From assembly GCA_039922495.1 (NCBI GenBank), contig JBDTEO010000029.1:1-64000 (forward strand): a DNA stretch of 64,000 nucleotides, read 5' to 3'. Shown here piece by piece: positions 1 through 7,040 of this stretch (position 1 is the stretch's first letter; every line of letters begins with the position of its first letter). The notes beneath the pieces are model-generated. The model searched no databases. It worked only from the letters and a program-made list of their open reading frames with translations, and was not told the origin of the DNA. Source of the DNA: JALYYC01 sp039922495 (GTDB taxonomy: Bacteria > Chloroflexota > Dormibacteria > CF-121). The position numbers were made by a program, and so were the translations under genes.

Positions 1-29
1 CGTAGGGTGGGGAGGTGGGAAGGCGACGG

Positions 30-518
30 ATGCTCTCGGACGGCGTCACGGCGGCCATCGCCGGCTACCTGGCACTCAAGGTGATGGACCAGGTGACGAC
101 CTGGATCTACGCGCAGGCCTCCGAGGCTGATAAGCAGCAGGAGAAGGCCGTCAGTCCCGGGGTCGCCTACACGGTCGCGGCCAGGAAGACGGCCGGCGTG
201 ATCGGCCTCTCAATGACCGAGGAGCAGGCCACCGCCTTGGGATCGGTGTACCACTATCTATTGGGGCTTGGTTGGGCGCCGGTCTATCTCGTGCTCCGGC
301 GCGTGACCGGGGTGGCTCCGCTGGCCGCGGGGCTCGCCACCGGGTTGGGGCTGTGGGCCGGGTTCGACGAAGGGCTTGTGCCGACCCTCGGCTTCAGCGC
401 TCCGAACCGCGCCTATCCACGCTCCACCCACCTGCGGGGACTCGTCGGGCACCTGGTCTACGGACTGACGATCATGGCCACGGTGGAAGCCGTCAGCGGA
501 GCCAGAGCGGGAGACTGA
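30..518 (+). CDS. DUF1440/YagU-like membrane protein
   Basis: This is an approximately 162-residue hydrophobic protein of unknown function, probably in the inner membrane. It has an N-terminal hydrophobic stretch, a Tyr/Leu-rich helix near the middle (YHYLLGLGWAPVYLVLRR), a Gly/Ala/Leu helix after it, and a C-terminal hydrophobic segment. This arrangement, with the basic loop RSTHLRGLVGHLVYG, resembles the DUF1440/YagU group. I prefer the ATG because GGAAGG lies six bases upstream. A GTG 15 bases earlier is also in frame but has no room for a binding site in this window. The gene stands alone before a convergent response-regulator gene, and no function can be assigned from context. Confidence 0.65.
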   Translation: MLSDGVTAAIAGYLALKVMDQVTTWIYAQASEADKQQEKAVSPGVAYTVAARKTAGVIGLSMTEEQATALGSVYHYLLGLGWAPVYLVLRRVTGVAPLAAGLATGLGLWAGFDEGLVPTLGFSAPNRAYPRSTHLRGLVGHLVYGLTIMATVEAVSGARAGD

Positions 519-602
519 GCGCGCAGACGGCGAGCCCGAGCGCGATCGTCCGCCAGGCGGGGCGCGAGCGTAGAGCGCCCGGCTGCGACAGGTGCAGCAT
601 CG

Positions 603-1466
603 TCATCCCGCCAGGGCCAGGGGCTCTTGCCCCGCCGGGTAGTTGACCTTGGCCGCGAAGCGATAGCCGACGCCGCGCTTGGTCTGGATATAGACCGGCT
701 TGCCCGGGTTGGGCTCGATCTTGCTGCGAAGGCGTGAGATGTGGACCCGCAGGCCCTCTTCGTAGGCTTCCTCGTCGCCGGCCCAGGCCTTGGCGAGCAG
801 CGTTTCGTTGGTCACGACCCGGCCGGCATTCCGGACCAGGAGGAAGAGGAGTTTCGATTCGGTCGGCGTCAGGGTCACTTGCTGGCCCTTGACCCGTGCC
901 CAGTGCTGGACGAAGTTGATCTGGAAATCCTGGTCGATGACGACCTCCGGCTGATCGACCCCGGCCGCCTCGCCGTAGCGCCGAAGCACTCGCTGGACGC
1001 GCGCGACCAGCTCCTCTTTCTCGAACGGTTTGACGATGTAGTCTTCCGCGTACATCTGCAGGCCTTCGACCTTGCTCTCGACGGCCGCGACCGCGCTCAG
1101 GATGACAATCGGGACATCGAGGTGGCTCTTCACGCGGCGGCAGAGCTCGAAGCCGTCCATCTCCGGCATCATCAGGTCGACCACAACCAGGTGCGGGATG
1201 CCTTCGTGGAGCTTGCGGAGAGCCTCCGGACCGCTGCCGGCCGTCATGACCTCATAGCCGGCGTGCTCGAGGATCCGTTTGAGGATCTCGCGGGCCATGG
1301 CGTCATCGTCGACGATCAGAATCCGGTAGCGATTGACGATAGTAAACCCCTCTCTCCCTGCCGCAATCGCGCGTCGCGTTGCGGACCGGCCGCCATGAAT
1401 TTGGACCTGTGCCTCGCTCAGATCCGACTGGTGAGCCGGCAGAAGTATATGGCCGGGGTCATTCAT
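603..1466 (-). CDS. OmpR/PhoB-family response regulator
   Basis: This is a two-component DNA-binding regulator. The receiver domain spans about residues 47-162, with the acidic pair in ILIVDDD, phospho-acceptor Asp97 in VVVDLMMPEMDG, switch Ser124 and Lys146 in YIVKPF. The winged-helix domain spans about 186-272 and ends in GVGYRF, as in OmpR/PhoB. The ATG used leaves 45 residues before the receiver domain, longer than usual. A strong AGGGAGAGAGG lies just before the receiver domain (about 1352-1363) but has no ATG, GTG or TTG behind it, so the start is unresolved. No histidine kinase gene is adjacent, making this an orphan within the window. Confidence 0.93.
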   Translation of the reverse strand: MNDPGHILLPAHQSDLSEAQVQIHGGRSATRRAIAAGREGFTIVNRYRILIVDDDAMAREILKRILEHAGYEVMTAGSGPEALRKLHEGIPHLVVVDLMMPEMDGFELCRRVKSHLDVPIVILSAVAAVESKVEGLQMYAEDYIVKPFEKEELVARVQRVLRRYGEAAGVDQPEVVIDQDFQINFVQHWARVKGQQVTLTPTESKLLFLLVRNAGRVVTNETLLAKAWAGDEEAYEEGLRVHISRLRSKIEPNPGKPVYIQTKRGVGYRFAAKVNYPAGQEPLALAG

Positions 1467-1636
1467 TTCCTGACGATTCCTCTTTACGATGTGATGACTC
1501 TTGTCGCGTCGGCGTCACGCTGGGTGACCGACATTCCGCGACTGACGCCAACCATAATGAGCCGGGGTTACGACGCTTGTTACAGGCTCGTCGTTGATTT
1601 GGCCGCGGGCGGCCGCTGCTGTGGCCGAAGCTGCGC

Positions 1637-1642
1637 TAGAAT
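1637..1642 (+). promoter_or_regulatory. -10 box of the tRNA-Leu promoter
   Basis: TAGAAT lies 13 bases before the mature tRNA 5' end, consistent with a short transcribed leader removed by RNase P. I see no good -35 match at 17-18 bases upstream. Confidence 0.5.
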
Positions 1643-1655
1643 CCTCTTCGCCCTT

Positions 1656-1739
1656 GCCCGGGTGGTGAAACTGGTAGACACGCAGCTTTGAGGGGGCTGT
1701 GAGCGCAAGCTTGTAAGGGTTCAAATCCCTTCCCGGGCA
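1656..1739 (+). tRNA. tRNA-Leu(GAG)
   Basis: An 84-base class II tRNA. The seven-base acceptor arms GCCCGGG and CCCGGGC pair, followed by discriminator A. The D-arm contains the usual TGGTAGACAC of leucine tRNAs. The anticodon stem CAGCT/GGCTG closes the loop TTGAGGG, giving anticodon GAG, which reads CUC and CUU. A long variable arm follows, then the T-arm AAGGG-TTCAAAT-CCCTT. The 3' CCA is not encoded. Confidence 0.95.
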
Positions 1740-1747
1740 GAGCCTTC

Positions 1748-2284
1748 ATGCGGATGGACTTGAGTCGGCTCAGCACGTTCTACCTGCGGGTACGCTACCG
1801 GCGGCACATCTTTGGGCCCGGCTTCCGCGGGCCCCTGAGGCTGCGCATCCGCGGCCGAGGCCAGGTGATCTTCGGTCGCGACGTACACGTTATGAACCGG
1901 TCCGGCCGCACCGCCATCCTCACCTTCAACCGTGACGCCAGGATCGAAATCGGCGATCGTGTCGAGATCGACGGAGCCGGCTTGATGGCCGCCAGCCAGA
2001 TCATCATCGAGGACGATGCGGCGCTCGGCCCCTGTTTGCTGGTCGATACGGACTTCCATGCGCTGGGACCGTCACGACGACAGACGGGCGAGCGGGCCGC
2101 CCGGCGGCCGATTCGGGTCGGTCGTCAGGCCCTGGTCGAGGGGAAAGCGACCGTGCTCAAGGGCGTGTCGATCGGGGAGGGGGCGGTGGTCCGCTGGGCT
2201 TCCGTGGTGGCCTCGGACGTTCCGCCCGGGGCCATGGTGCTCGGGAACCCCGCCACCAGGGTGGCCGGTGAGGTCAGGCGCTGA
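1748..2284 (+). CDS. Left-handed beta-helix acyltransferase-like protein
   Basis: A 178-residue protein with hexapeptide-type repeats, visible as spaced I/V-G/E-D/G turns (RIEIGDRVEIDG, SQIIIEDDAALG, VSIGEGAVVRWASVV). It ends in the sugar O-acetyltransferase signature VPPGAMVLGNPATRV. Members usually move acetyl or acyl groups to sugars or to surface-polysaccharide precursors. The expected DTDFH motif, with a His after the first helix turns, is present, so catalysis is plausible. It starts nine bases after the tRNA gene and may be co-transcribed with it. A clear paralogue lies at 29250-29819. Substrate unknown. Confidence 0.82.
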   Translation: MRMDLSRLSTFYLRVRYRRHIFGPGFRGPLRLRIRGRGQVIFGRDVHVMNRSGRTAILTFNRDARIEIGDRVEIDGAGLMAASQIIIEDDAALGPCLLVDTDFHALGPSRRQTGERAARRPIRVGRQALVEGKATVLKGVSIGEGAVVRWASVVASDVPPGAMVLGNPATRVAGEVRR

Positions 2285-2465
2285 CGACGGCGCCCTGAAT
2301 GTTGCAGTAGGTGTTCCGCACCTGGTTGCCGAGGACGATCAAGGTGACCAGGATGACGACGACGACCAGGCACATGATGAGGGAGTACTCCACCAGGGCT
2401 TGACCGTTCTCGCTCTCGGTCCAGCCAAAGAGGCTCCGAATCCTTGCCGCCAGTATGGTGATCAT
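2274..2465 (-). CDS. Flp/Fap-type (type IVb) pilin
   Basis: A 63-residue pilin precursor. A short basic leader is followed by NGQALVEYSLI, the Flp processing signature with Glu at position +5 of the hydrophobic segment, and then a continuous Val/Leu/Ile helix (about residues 28-46). Flp pilins are cut by a prepilin peptidase and assembled by Tad machinery for adhesion or uptake; no tad/cpa genes are in the window, so assembly must be encoded elsewhere. I chose the ATG nearest the leader; an upstream in-frame start would add 38 residues that do not look like a leader. The 3' end overlaps the convergent acyltransferase gene by 11 bases. Confidence 0.85.
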   Translation of the reverse strand: MITILAARIRSLFGWTESENGQALVEYSLIMCLVVVVILVTLIVLGNQVRNTYCNIQGAVVSA

Positions 2466-2609
2466 TGCTTTTTGCTCTTTTGGCGGGAGCCGGTGCTTCC
2501 GCATTTCGAGTATGGGGGTACAACGACCGACGGGGACCATTCCAGACGGGTCGTGGCGCAATCGTGGCCGGTTTGTCACCAGCCTTTAGCGGCCGCTCGG
2601 AAACGCTCC

Positions 2610-2753
2610 TCAGGAGTGGGCCGAGGAGCGCTGGACCAGGTAGGTCACCACCGCCAGGTATTCCTCGGAGTCGGCGGACCCGACCCAGCGGGTCTCATCG
2701 GTCGTCCGGCCGAAGAGGGCAAACAGTTCCGTCAGGGTGAGCTTTTCAGACAT
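2610..2753 (-). CDS. 47-residue conserved small protein, copy A
   Basis: I do not recognise the family. The protein has a core of the form F-x-LFGR, then TRWV, SADS, EYLAVV and YLVQR, and is about 75% identical over 32 residues to the 47-residue protein encoded about 120 bases upstream on the same strand (24 of 32 positions by hand alignment). Equal length, conserved core and diverged ends argue that both are real genes rather than chance frames. There is no signal peptide or membrane segment; the composition suggests a compact helical cytosolic protein. It lies between a Flp pilin gene and its paralogue, all on the minus strand, so the three may be co-expressed. No convincing Shine-Dalgarno. 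Confidence 0.7.
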   Translation of the reverse strand: MSEKLTLTELFALFGRTTDETRWVGSADSEEYLAVVTYLVQRSSAHS

Positions 2754-2871
2754 CGCGGTTGGTTCCAATCAAGATGACACTCATAGTACGTATAACCTCA
2801 CAGATATTCTCGGTGCTAGGGTGGCGGCTAACGTGATATCTAGCGTATCATGCTTATGCGGTTCGCGCCAG

Positions 2872-3015
2872 TTAGCGGCCGTTGTTCCGCTGTACGAGAT
2901 AAAGCACGACGGCCAGGTATTCTTGCGAATCGGCCGACGCAACCCAGCGGGTGTCTTCGGCGTGTCGGCCGAAGAGGGTGAACACGTCCGACATCGTCAG
3001 ATGTAGGTCTTCCAT
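2872..3015 (-). CDS. 47-residue conserved small protein, copy B
   Basis: Paralogue of the 47-residue protein ending at base 2610, with the same LFGR, DTRWV, SADS, EYLAVV and YLVQR blocks. The ATG was chosen because it gives exactly the same length as copy A; longer in-frame starts would add residues with no counterpart in copy A. Substitutions between the copies are mostly conservative (D/E, E/Q, G/A), which suggests selection on the protein. A perfect six-base inverted repeat lies 13 bases before the start. Function unknown; a DNA- or protein-binding accessory role would be a guess. Confidence 0.7.
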   Translation of the reverse strand: MEDLHLTMSDVFTLFGRHAEDTRWVASADSQEYLAVVLYLVQRNNGR

Positions 3016-3027
3016 GTTGATCTTGAC

Positions 3028-3042
3028 CGAGGCATGGCCTCG
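3028..3042. repeat. Perfect inverted repeat CGAGGC-ATG-GCCTCG
   Basis: Six-base arms around a three-base centre, 13 bases before the start of 47-residue copy B. It could be an operator or a small mRNA hairpin near the start codon. Confidence 0.4.
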
Positions 3043-3157
3043 ATAGTGATGAAACGGGCCTTGGAGTGGTAAACCTTTCACGCAGAGTGACGACCGGGCC
3101 ACGGCTCGGCAGAAACCCATCAACGATCGGATCACGCTTCGGCGGATTCTGGCTGGG

Positions 3158-3163
3158 TACAAT
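3158..3163 (+). promoter_or_regulatory. Candidate -10 box (TACAAT) for the zinc peptidase gene
   Basis: TACAAT sits 15 bases before the GTG start, with AGAGGA as ribosome binding site in between. This gene therefore has a short leader, unlike the leaderless genes elsewhere in the window. Confidence 0.5.
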
Positions 3164-3178
3164 CGGATAGAGGAAGCC

Positions 3179-3892
3179 GTGTTTTTTAGCCCCTACTACC
3201 TGCTCTTCGTCGCCTTGCCGATCATGGCCTTGAGCTTTATCGCCTCGAGCTGGGTGAAGCGCACCTATCAGCAGTACGCCCAGGTCCGTAATGGCAGCGG
3301 CCTGTCGGGGGTCGAGGTGGCGCAACGGATCCTGGCCAACACCGGGTTGACTGACGTCACCATCCAGGTGATCGACGGGGAGTTGAACGACAACTACGAT
3401 CCCCGGACCCGCACCCTGAACCTCTCCCGCGCGGTCGCGGAGGGTCGTTCGGTGGCGGCCGAGGCGGTGGCCGCGCATGAGATCGGCCATGCCCAGCAGG
3501 ATCAGCAGGGCTACTTTGCCCTGCGCTGGCGCTCCGGCCTGGTCCCAGCCGCCAACCTCGGCTCCCAGGCGGGACCGATGATCGTCATTGCCGGGCTGCT
3601 GCTCTCGGCGTTCACCGGCAGCGGCTTCGGGTTCTACATCGCCCTCGCCGGCCTCCTGCTCTTCGCTGCCGTGGTCGTCTTCCAGCTGATGACCACCCCG
3701 GTCGAGCTCAACGCCAGCCATCGGGCGCTGCGGCTGCTGGCCGACAACGGGGTGATCATGCCGGAGGAGCAGGACGGCGCTCGTCGGATGCTTCGGGCCG
3801 CCGCCTTTACCTACTGGGTTGCGCTCTTCGGCGCCCTCCTGACGCTGCTCTATTACGCCTCGCTGGTCCTGGGCAGCCGTCGCAACGACTGA
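3179..3892 (+). CDS. Membrane zinc metallopeptidase, YugP/Zn_peptidase_2 family
   Basis: A 237-residue integral membrane protein with the gluzincin-like motif HEIGH (His100, Glu101, His104) and a probable third metal ligand, Glu176, in PVELNAS. Membrane segments are near residues 5-22, 133-148, 151-170 and 213-232, as in the neutral zinc metallopeptidase family that includes Bacillus YugP. Physiological substrates of this family are not established. The start is GTG with AGAGGA seven bases upstream. The rlmN reading frame begins just after or slightly inside its end, so the two are likely co-transcribed. Confidence 0.9.
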   Translation: MFFSPYYLLFVALPIMALSFIASSWVKRTYQQYAQVRNGSGLSGVEVAQRILANTGLTDVTIQVIDGELNDNYDPRTRTLNLSRAVAEGRSVAAEAVAAHEIGHAQQDQQGYFALRWRSGLVPAANLGSQAGPMIVIAGLLLSAFTGSGFGFYIALAGLLLFAAVVVFQLMTTPVELNASHRALRLLADNGVIMPEEQDGARRMLRAAAFTYWVALFGALLTLLYYASLVLGSRRND

Positions 3893-3938
3893 GGCGCCGG
3901 CGTTCGCGACGACCGACCCGGCTGAACTACGCGCCGGG

Positions 3939-4964
3939 TTGGCGGCCGCGGGCGAGCCCGCCTATCGCGCCACGCAGGCCACCCAGTGGTTCTGGCAGTC
4001 GCTGGCCCCATCCTTTGCGGCCATGCGGACGCTGTCGCCCGAGGCCCGTCGCCATTTCGAGGCCAGCTACACCTTCAGCACCGTCCAACCGCACCTACGG
4101 CGTGAGGCGGATGGCGGCCAGACGGTGAAGCACCTCTTCAAGCTGGTGGACGGCCGGACGATCGAGACTGTCGTGATGCACTACGACGCGACCGAGCGTT
4201 CGCGTCAGCGGACCACCATCTGTGTCAGCTCGCAGGTCGGCTGCCCGATCGGGTGCAGCTTCTGCGCCACCGGCCAGTCCGGGTTCGACCGCAACCTGAC
4301 CGAAGCGGAGATCGTCGATCAATTTCTCGCCGCATCCCGGGACCTGCGTGAAGCGGACCGCGCCCTGACCAACGTCGTCTTTATGGGAATGGGGGAGCCG
4401 ATGAACAATTACCCGGCGGTGGTGGCGGCGATCCGCCGCTGGGCCCGCGAGGACACCCTGCGCTTCAGCCCTCGGCGGGTCACGATCTCGACGATCGGGC
4501 TGGTCCCCCTGATCGAGCGACTCAGCCGGGAGGGGATTCCGGTCAACCTGGCGATTTCGCTGCATGCTCCCGATGACGAGCTGCGCAGCAGCATGATTCC
4601 CGTCAACCGCAAATACCCGATCGCCGCTATCGTTGGCGCGGCTCGAGCCCACTCCGAGCGGACCGGCCGGCGCACCAGTTACGAGTATGTCCTCCTCAAT
4701 GGGGTCAATGACAGCCGGGAGCAGGCGCAGCGGCTGGCGGCGATCGTCCGCCATCCGCTCAGTCACGTAAACCTGATCCCGATGAACCCGATCGACGGCA
4801 GCCCCCTCGCGCCGCCCTCCCGGGCCCGCGCCCAGGCGTTTCTCGCGGTGCTGCAGGCCGCCGGCATTTCGACCACCATTCGGGCAACCCGCGGCCTCGA
4901 CATCGATGCCGCCTGCGGCCAGCTCCGGGCGCGCCAGCTGACGGCCGTTCCCTCGGGCTCGTGA
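3939..4964 (+). CDS. rlmN: Dual-specificity RNA methyltransferase RlmN
   Basis: A radical-SAM enzyme that methylates C2 of A2503 in 23S rRNA and of A37 in some tRNAs. The cluster cysteines are Cys102, Cys106 and Cys109 in GCPIGCSFCATG. The methyl-relay pair is Cys95 (TICVSSQ) and Cys326 (DIDAACGQL), matching Cys118 and Cys355 of E. coli RlmN. VFMGMGEPMNNY and the SLHAPDDELR motif are also present. The TTG used cuts into the N-terminal helical domain: the frame stays open upstream and encodes DPAELRAG, which fits the family, but has no ATG, GTG or TTG there. The true start may be non-canonical. The 3' end overlaps the HAD gene by GTGA. Confidence 0.95.
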   Translation: MAAAGEPAYRATQATQWFWQSLAPSFAAMRTLSPEARRHFEASYTFSTVQPHLRREADGGQTVKHLFKLVDGRTIETVVMHYDATERSRQRTTICVSSQVGCPIGCSFCATGQSGFDRNLTEAEIVDQFLAASRDLREADRALTNVVFMGMGEPMNNYPAVVAAIRRWAREDTLRFSPRRVTISTIGLVPLIERLSREGIPVNLAISLHAPDDELRSSMIPVNRKYPIAAIVGAARAHSERTGRRTSYEYVLLNGVNDSREQAQRLAAIVRHPLSHVNLIPMNPIDGSPLAPPSRARAQAFLAVLQAAGISTTIRATRGLDIDAACGQLRARQLTAVPSGS

Positions 4965-5461
4965 CGGCCACCGCCATCCGGGGGGTGTTCTTCGACGTTG
5001 GGAACACCCTGATCGTGGAGGAGCCCGGCAAGCACATGTGGGAAATGGCCGTCATGCCCCTGGCCAACGCCTGCGAGGTGCTGGCTGCCCTCAAGACCCG
5101 GTACCGGATCGGCATCATCTCGAACACCGTCGGGTCCGGGGACCGCGAGCTCTCCGACGTCCTCGAACGGGCGGGCATGCGATCGCTGATCGACTCCCTG
5201 GTCACGTCGCGGGACTTTGGCGTGGCCAAGCCCGATGCCGCGATCTTCGTCGAGGGGGCCCGCCGCCTCGGGGTGCCGCTCACCCAGACCTGCATGGTGG
5301 GGGACCGGCTCGACACCGACATCGCCGGCGCCCTGGGCGTGGGCATTCCGGCGATCTGGCTGCGCCACCCGGAGGCGAAGCCCGTGCCCGGCATCGTGCC
5401 GACCCACACCATCACCGGCCTGCGCGAATTGGCTGACTGGCTGACGGCCACCGCGGCTTAG
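4961..5461 (+). CDS. HAD-superfamily hydrolase
   Basis: A 166-residue HAD phosphatase-like protein. Motif I is FFDVGNTL, with the nucleophile Asp kept but the second acidic residue replaced by Gly. Motif II is ISNT, motif III contains AKPDAAIF, and motif IV is GDRLDTDIAGA. The second Asp of motif I normally acts as the general acid, so activity may be altered or directed at an unusual phosphoester. The cap region is very short (about 40 residues). The gene is translationally coupled to rlmN through a GTGA overlap. The substrate cannot be inferred. Confidence 0.87.
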   Translation: MTATAIRGVFFDVGNTLIVEEPGKHMWEMAVMPLANACEVLAALKTRYRIGIISNTVGSGDRELSDVLERAGMRSLIDSLVTSRDFGVAKPDAAIFVEGARRLGVPLTQTCMVGDRLDTDIAGALGVGIPAIWLRHPEAKPVPGIVPTHTITGLRELADWLTATAA

Positions 5462-5480
5462 GCGCTTCGTAGCAATCTCG

Positions 5481-5522
5481 TTGACAACGCGGCCTGGAAC
5501 GGCTTTAAGACGCCCCTATACT
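5481..5522 (+). promoter_or_regulatory. Promoter region of the lipoprotein gene
   Basis: A consensus TTGACA (5481-5486) is followed 17 bases later by the weak TTTAAG (5504-5509). A better -10, TATACT (5517-5522), ends 10 bases before the GTG start. Either element could drive transcription; the second would give an almost leaderless mRNA. Confidence 0.5.
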
Positions 5523-5532
5523 CAGAAGCGGC

Positions 5533-6381
5533 GTGAAACGTCTCCTCACCGGCCTGCTGTTGACGGGCCTGCTGGCCGCCTGCGCCTCACCCCTTACCAA
5601 GGCGGAAACACCGCAGCAGGCGCTCGCCGCGGCCGCGACCCGGGCGGGCAAGCTCCATTCGGCCAAGTTCGATCTGCAGGGCAACGTCACCCTTACCTTC
5701 CCGCCGCAGCTGGCATCGTTGTTCGCGCAGAGCGGGACCACGGCCGGCTCCTTCGCCCTGAACCTGACCGGCAACGGCGAAGCGCAATTCCCTGACCGCT
5801 ACCACGCCACCATCAACGCCAAGCTCGGCGGCGTCTCGGTTGGGAGCGAGGTGATCAGCGTCGCCGGCACCGCCTACGTGAAGAACCCGCTGACGGGCAA
5901 ATGGACGGCGTCGGCGGTGCCCGCCGGGATCGCGGGCCAGCTGAACCAGCCGGACCCACTGTCGTATGCGCAGCTGCTGAGCAATGTGAAGTCGATCAAG
6001 GATCTCGGCGACACCACGCTCGACGGAACGGCCGTGCATCATTACCAGCTCATCCCGGATAAGGCCAAGCTGGAGGCAAGCCTCAACGCCGGCTCCGCCG
6101 CCAAAACCGCGCAGGCTCAGGCGGCTCTCAAGCAGGTGCTCGACAACGGCACGATGACCATCGAGGTCTGGTTCGGGAAGGATGACCATCTGGTCCGTCG
6201 GCTCGTCACCGACGCGGATTACCATCTCGATCTCGGCCAGCTGATGGGCACGCTCGGGGCCGGGTCGCCCAGCGGGGCGAAGGTCCCGGCCGGATCAACG
6301 ATTCATGCGGTCGCCCACATGGTGATCGGCTACCACGACTTCGACGCTCCGGTGACGATCACGATTCCCACCGTCAGCTAG
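5533..6381 (+). CDS. LppX/LprG-like lipoprotein
   Basis: A 282-residue exported lipoprotein. A short Lys/Arg start and hydrophobic core lead to the lipobox LLAAC, with the lipidated Cys at residue 17. The mature part fits the LppX/LprAFG fold: repeated amphipathic strands (SAKFDLQGNVTLTF, YHATINAKLGGVSVG, TMTIEVWFGKDDHLVRRLV) form a half-barrel that in mycobacteria carries lipids across the periplasm. The C-terminal YHDFDAPVTITIP is typical of the family. A role in moving lipid or glycolipid to the outer surface is inferred from the family only. The GTG start has a -10 box directly upstream, and rpe follows after two bases. Confidence 0.85.
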   Translation: MKRLLTGLLLTGLLAACASPLTKAETPQQALAAAATRAGKLHSAKFDLQGNVTLTFPPQLASLFAQSGTTAGSFALNLTGNGEAQFPDRYHATINAKLGGVSVGSEVISVAGTAYVKNPLTGKWTASAVPAGIAGQLNQPDPLSYAQLLSNVKSIKDLGDTTLDGTAVHHYQLIPDKAKLEASLNAGSAAKTAQAQAALKQVLDNGTMTIEVWFGKDDHLVRRLVTDADYHLDLGQLMGTLGAGSPSGAKVPAGSTIHAVAHMVIGYHDFDAPVTITIPTVS

Positions 6382-6383
6382 CG

Positions 6384-7025
6384 GTGCTGGTCGCGCCCTC
6401 GATCCTGTCGGCCGATTTCAGCCGTCTTGGAGACGAGATGGTCGCGCTCGAAGAGGCGGGGGCGGACTGGATCCACATCGATGTCATGGATGGCCACTTC
6501 GTCCCGCCGATCACCTTCGGCGCGACGCTCGTGAAGCATTGCCGTCGCTACGTCAAGCTGCCTTTTGACGTCCACCTGATGATCGAGAATCCCGAGCGCA
6601 GCATCGACGCCTTCCGCGACGCCGGCGCGACCACGCTTTCGGTGCATGTCGAGGCCACCCGCCATATCCACCGGGTTCTGGACACGATCCGCAAGGCAGG
6701 CATGCGTCCCGGCGTCTGCCTGAATCCGGGGAGCCCCCTGGCGCTCGTCGAACCCGTGCTGAAGGATGCGGACCTGCTGGTCATGATGTGCGTCAACCCG
6801 GGGTGGGGCGGGCAGAGCTTCATCGACGGGAGTCTCGAGCGGATCAAGGCCGCGCGCCAGCTGCGGGATCGGCTCAACCCCACACTGGACATCGAAATCG
6901 ACGGTGGCGTGACCGCGGAAACGGGCCGGCAATCCGCCGCGCAAGGCGCGACCGTCCTGGTCGCGGGCAACTTCGTCTACAGCCATCCCCAGGGCAAGAA
7001 GGCCGCCATCGCCGAATTGCGGTAG
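6384..7025 (+). CDS. rpe: Ribulose-phosphate 3-epimerase
   Basis: Interconverts ribulose 5-phosphate and xylulose 5-phosphate in the pentose phosphate pathway. A 213-residue TIM barrel with family signatures VAPSILSADF, IDVMDGHFVPPITFG and VMMCVNPGWGGQSF. The metal and catalytic set His31, Asp33, His64 and Asp173 is intact. The start is GTG, two bases after the lipoprotein stop codon, so the two are probably read together although their functions are unrelated. It converges on the AIM24 gene. Confidence 0.97.
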   Translation: MLVAPSILSADFSRLGDEMVALEEAGADWIHIDVMDGHFVPPITFGATLVKHCRRYVKLPFDVHLMIENPERSIDAFRDAGATTLSVHVEATRHIHRVLDTIRKAGMRPGVCLNPGSPLALVEPVLKDADLLVMMCVNPGWGGQSFIDGSLERIKAARQLRDRLNPTLDIEIDGGVTAETGRQSAAQGATVLVAGNFVYSHPQGKKAAIAELR

Positions 7026-7040
7026 CGCTGCCGGCCCGAC

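Noticed and set aside
741..1691. 316-residue plus-strand frame over the response regulator and into the tRNA
   Set aside because: It is antisense to a gene with intact receiver and winged-helix motifs and reads into the tRNA gene.
2016..2777. 253-residue plus-strand frame
   Set aside because: It overlaps the end of the acyltransferase gene in another frame and runs antisense to the pilin and a 47-residue gene that have better support.
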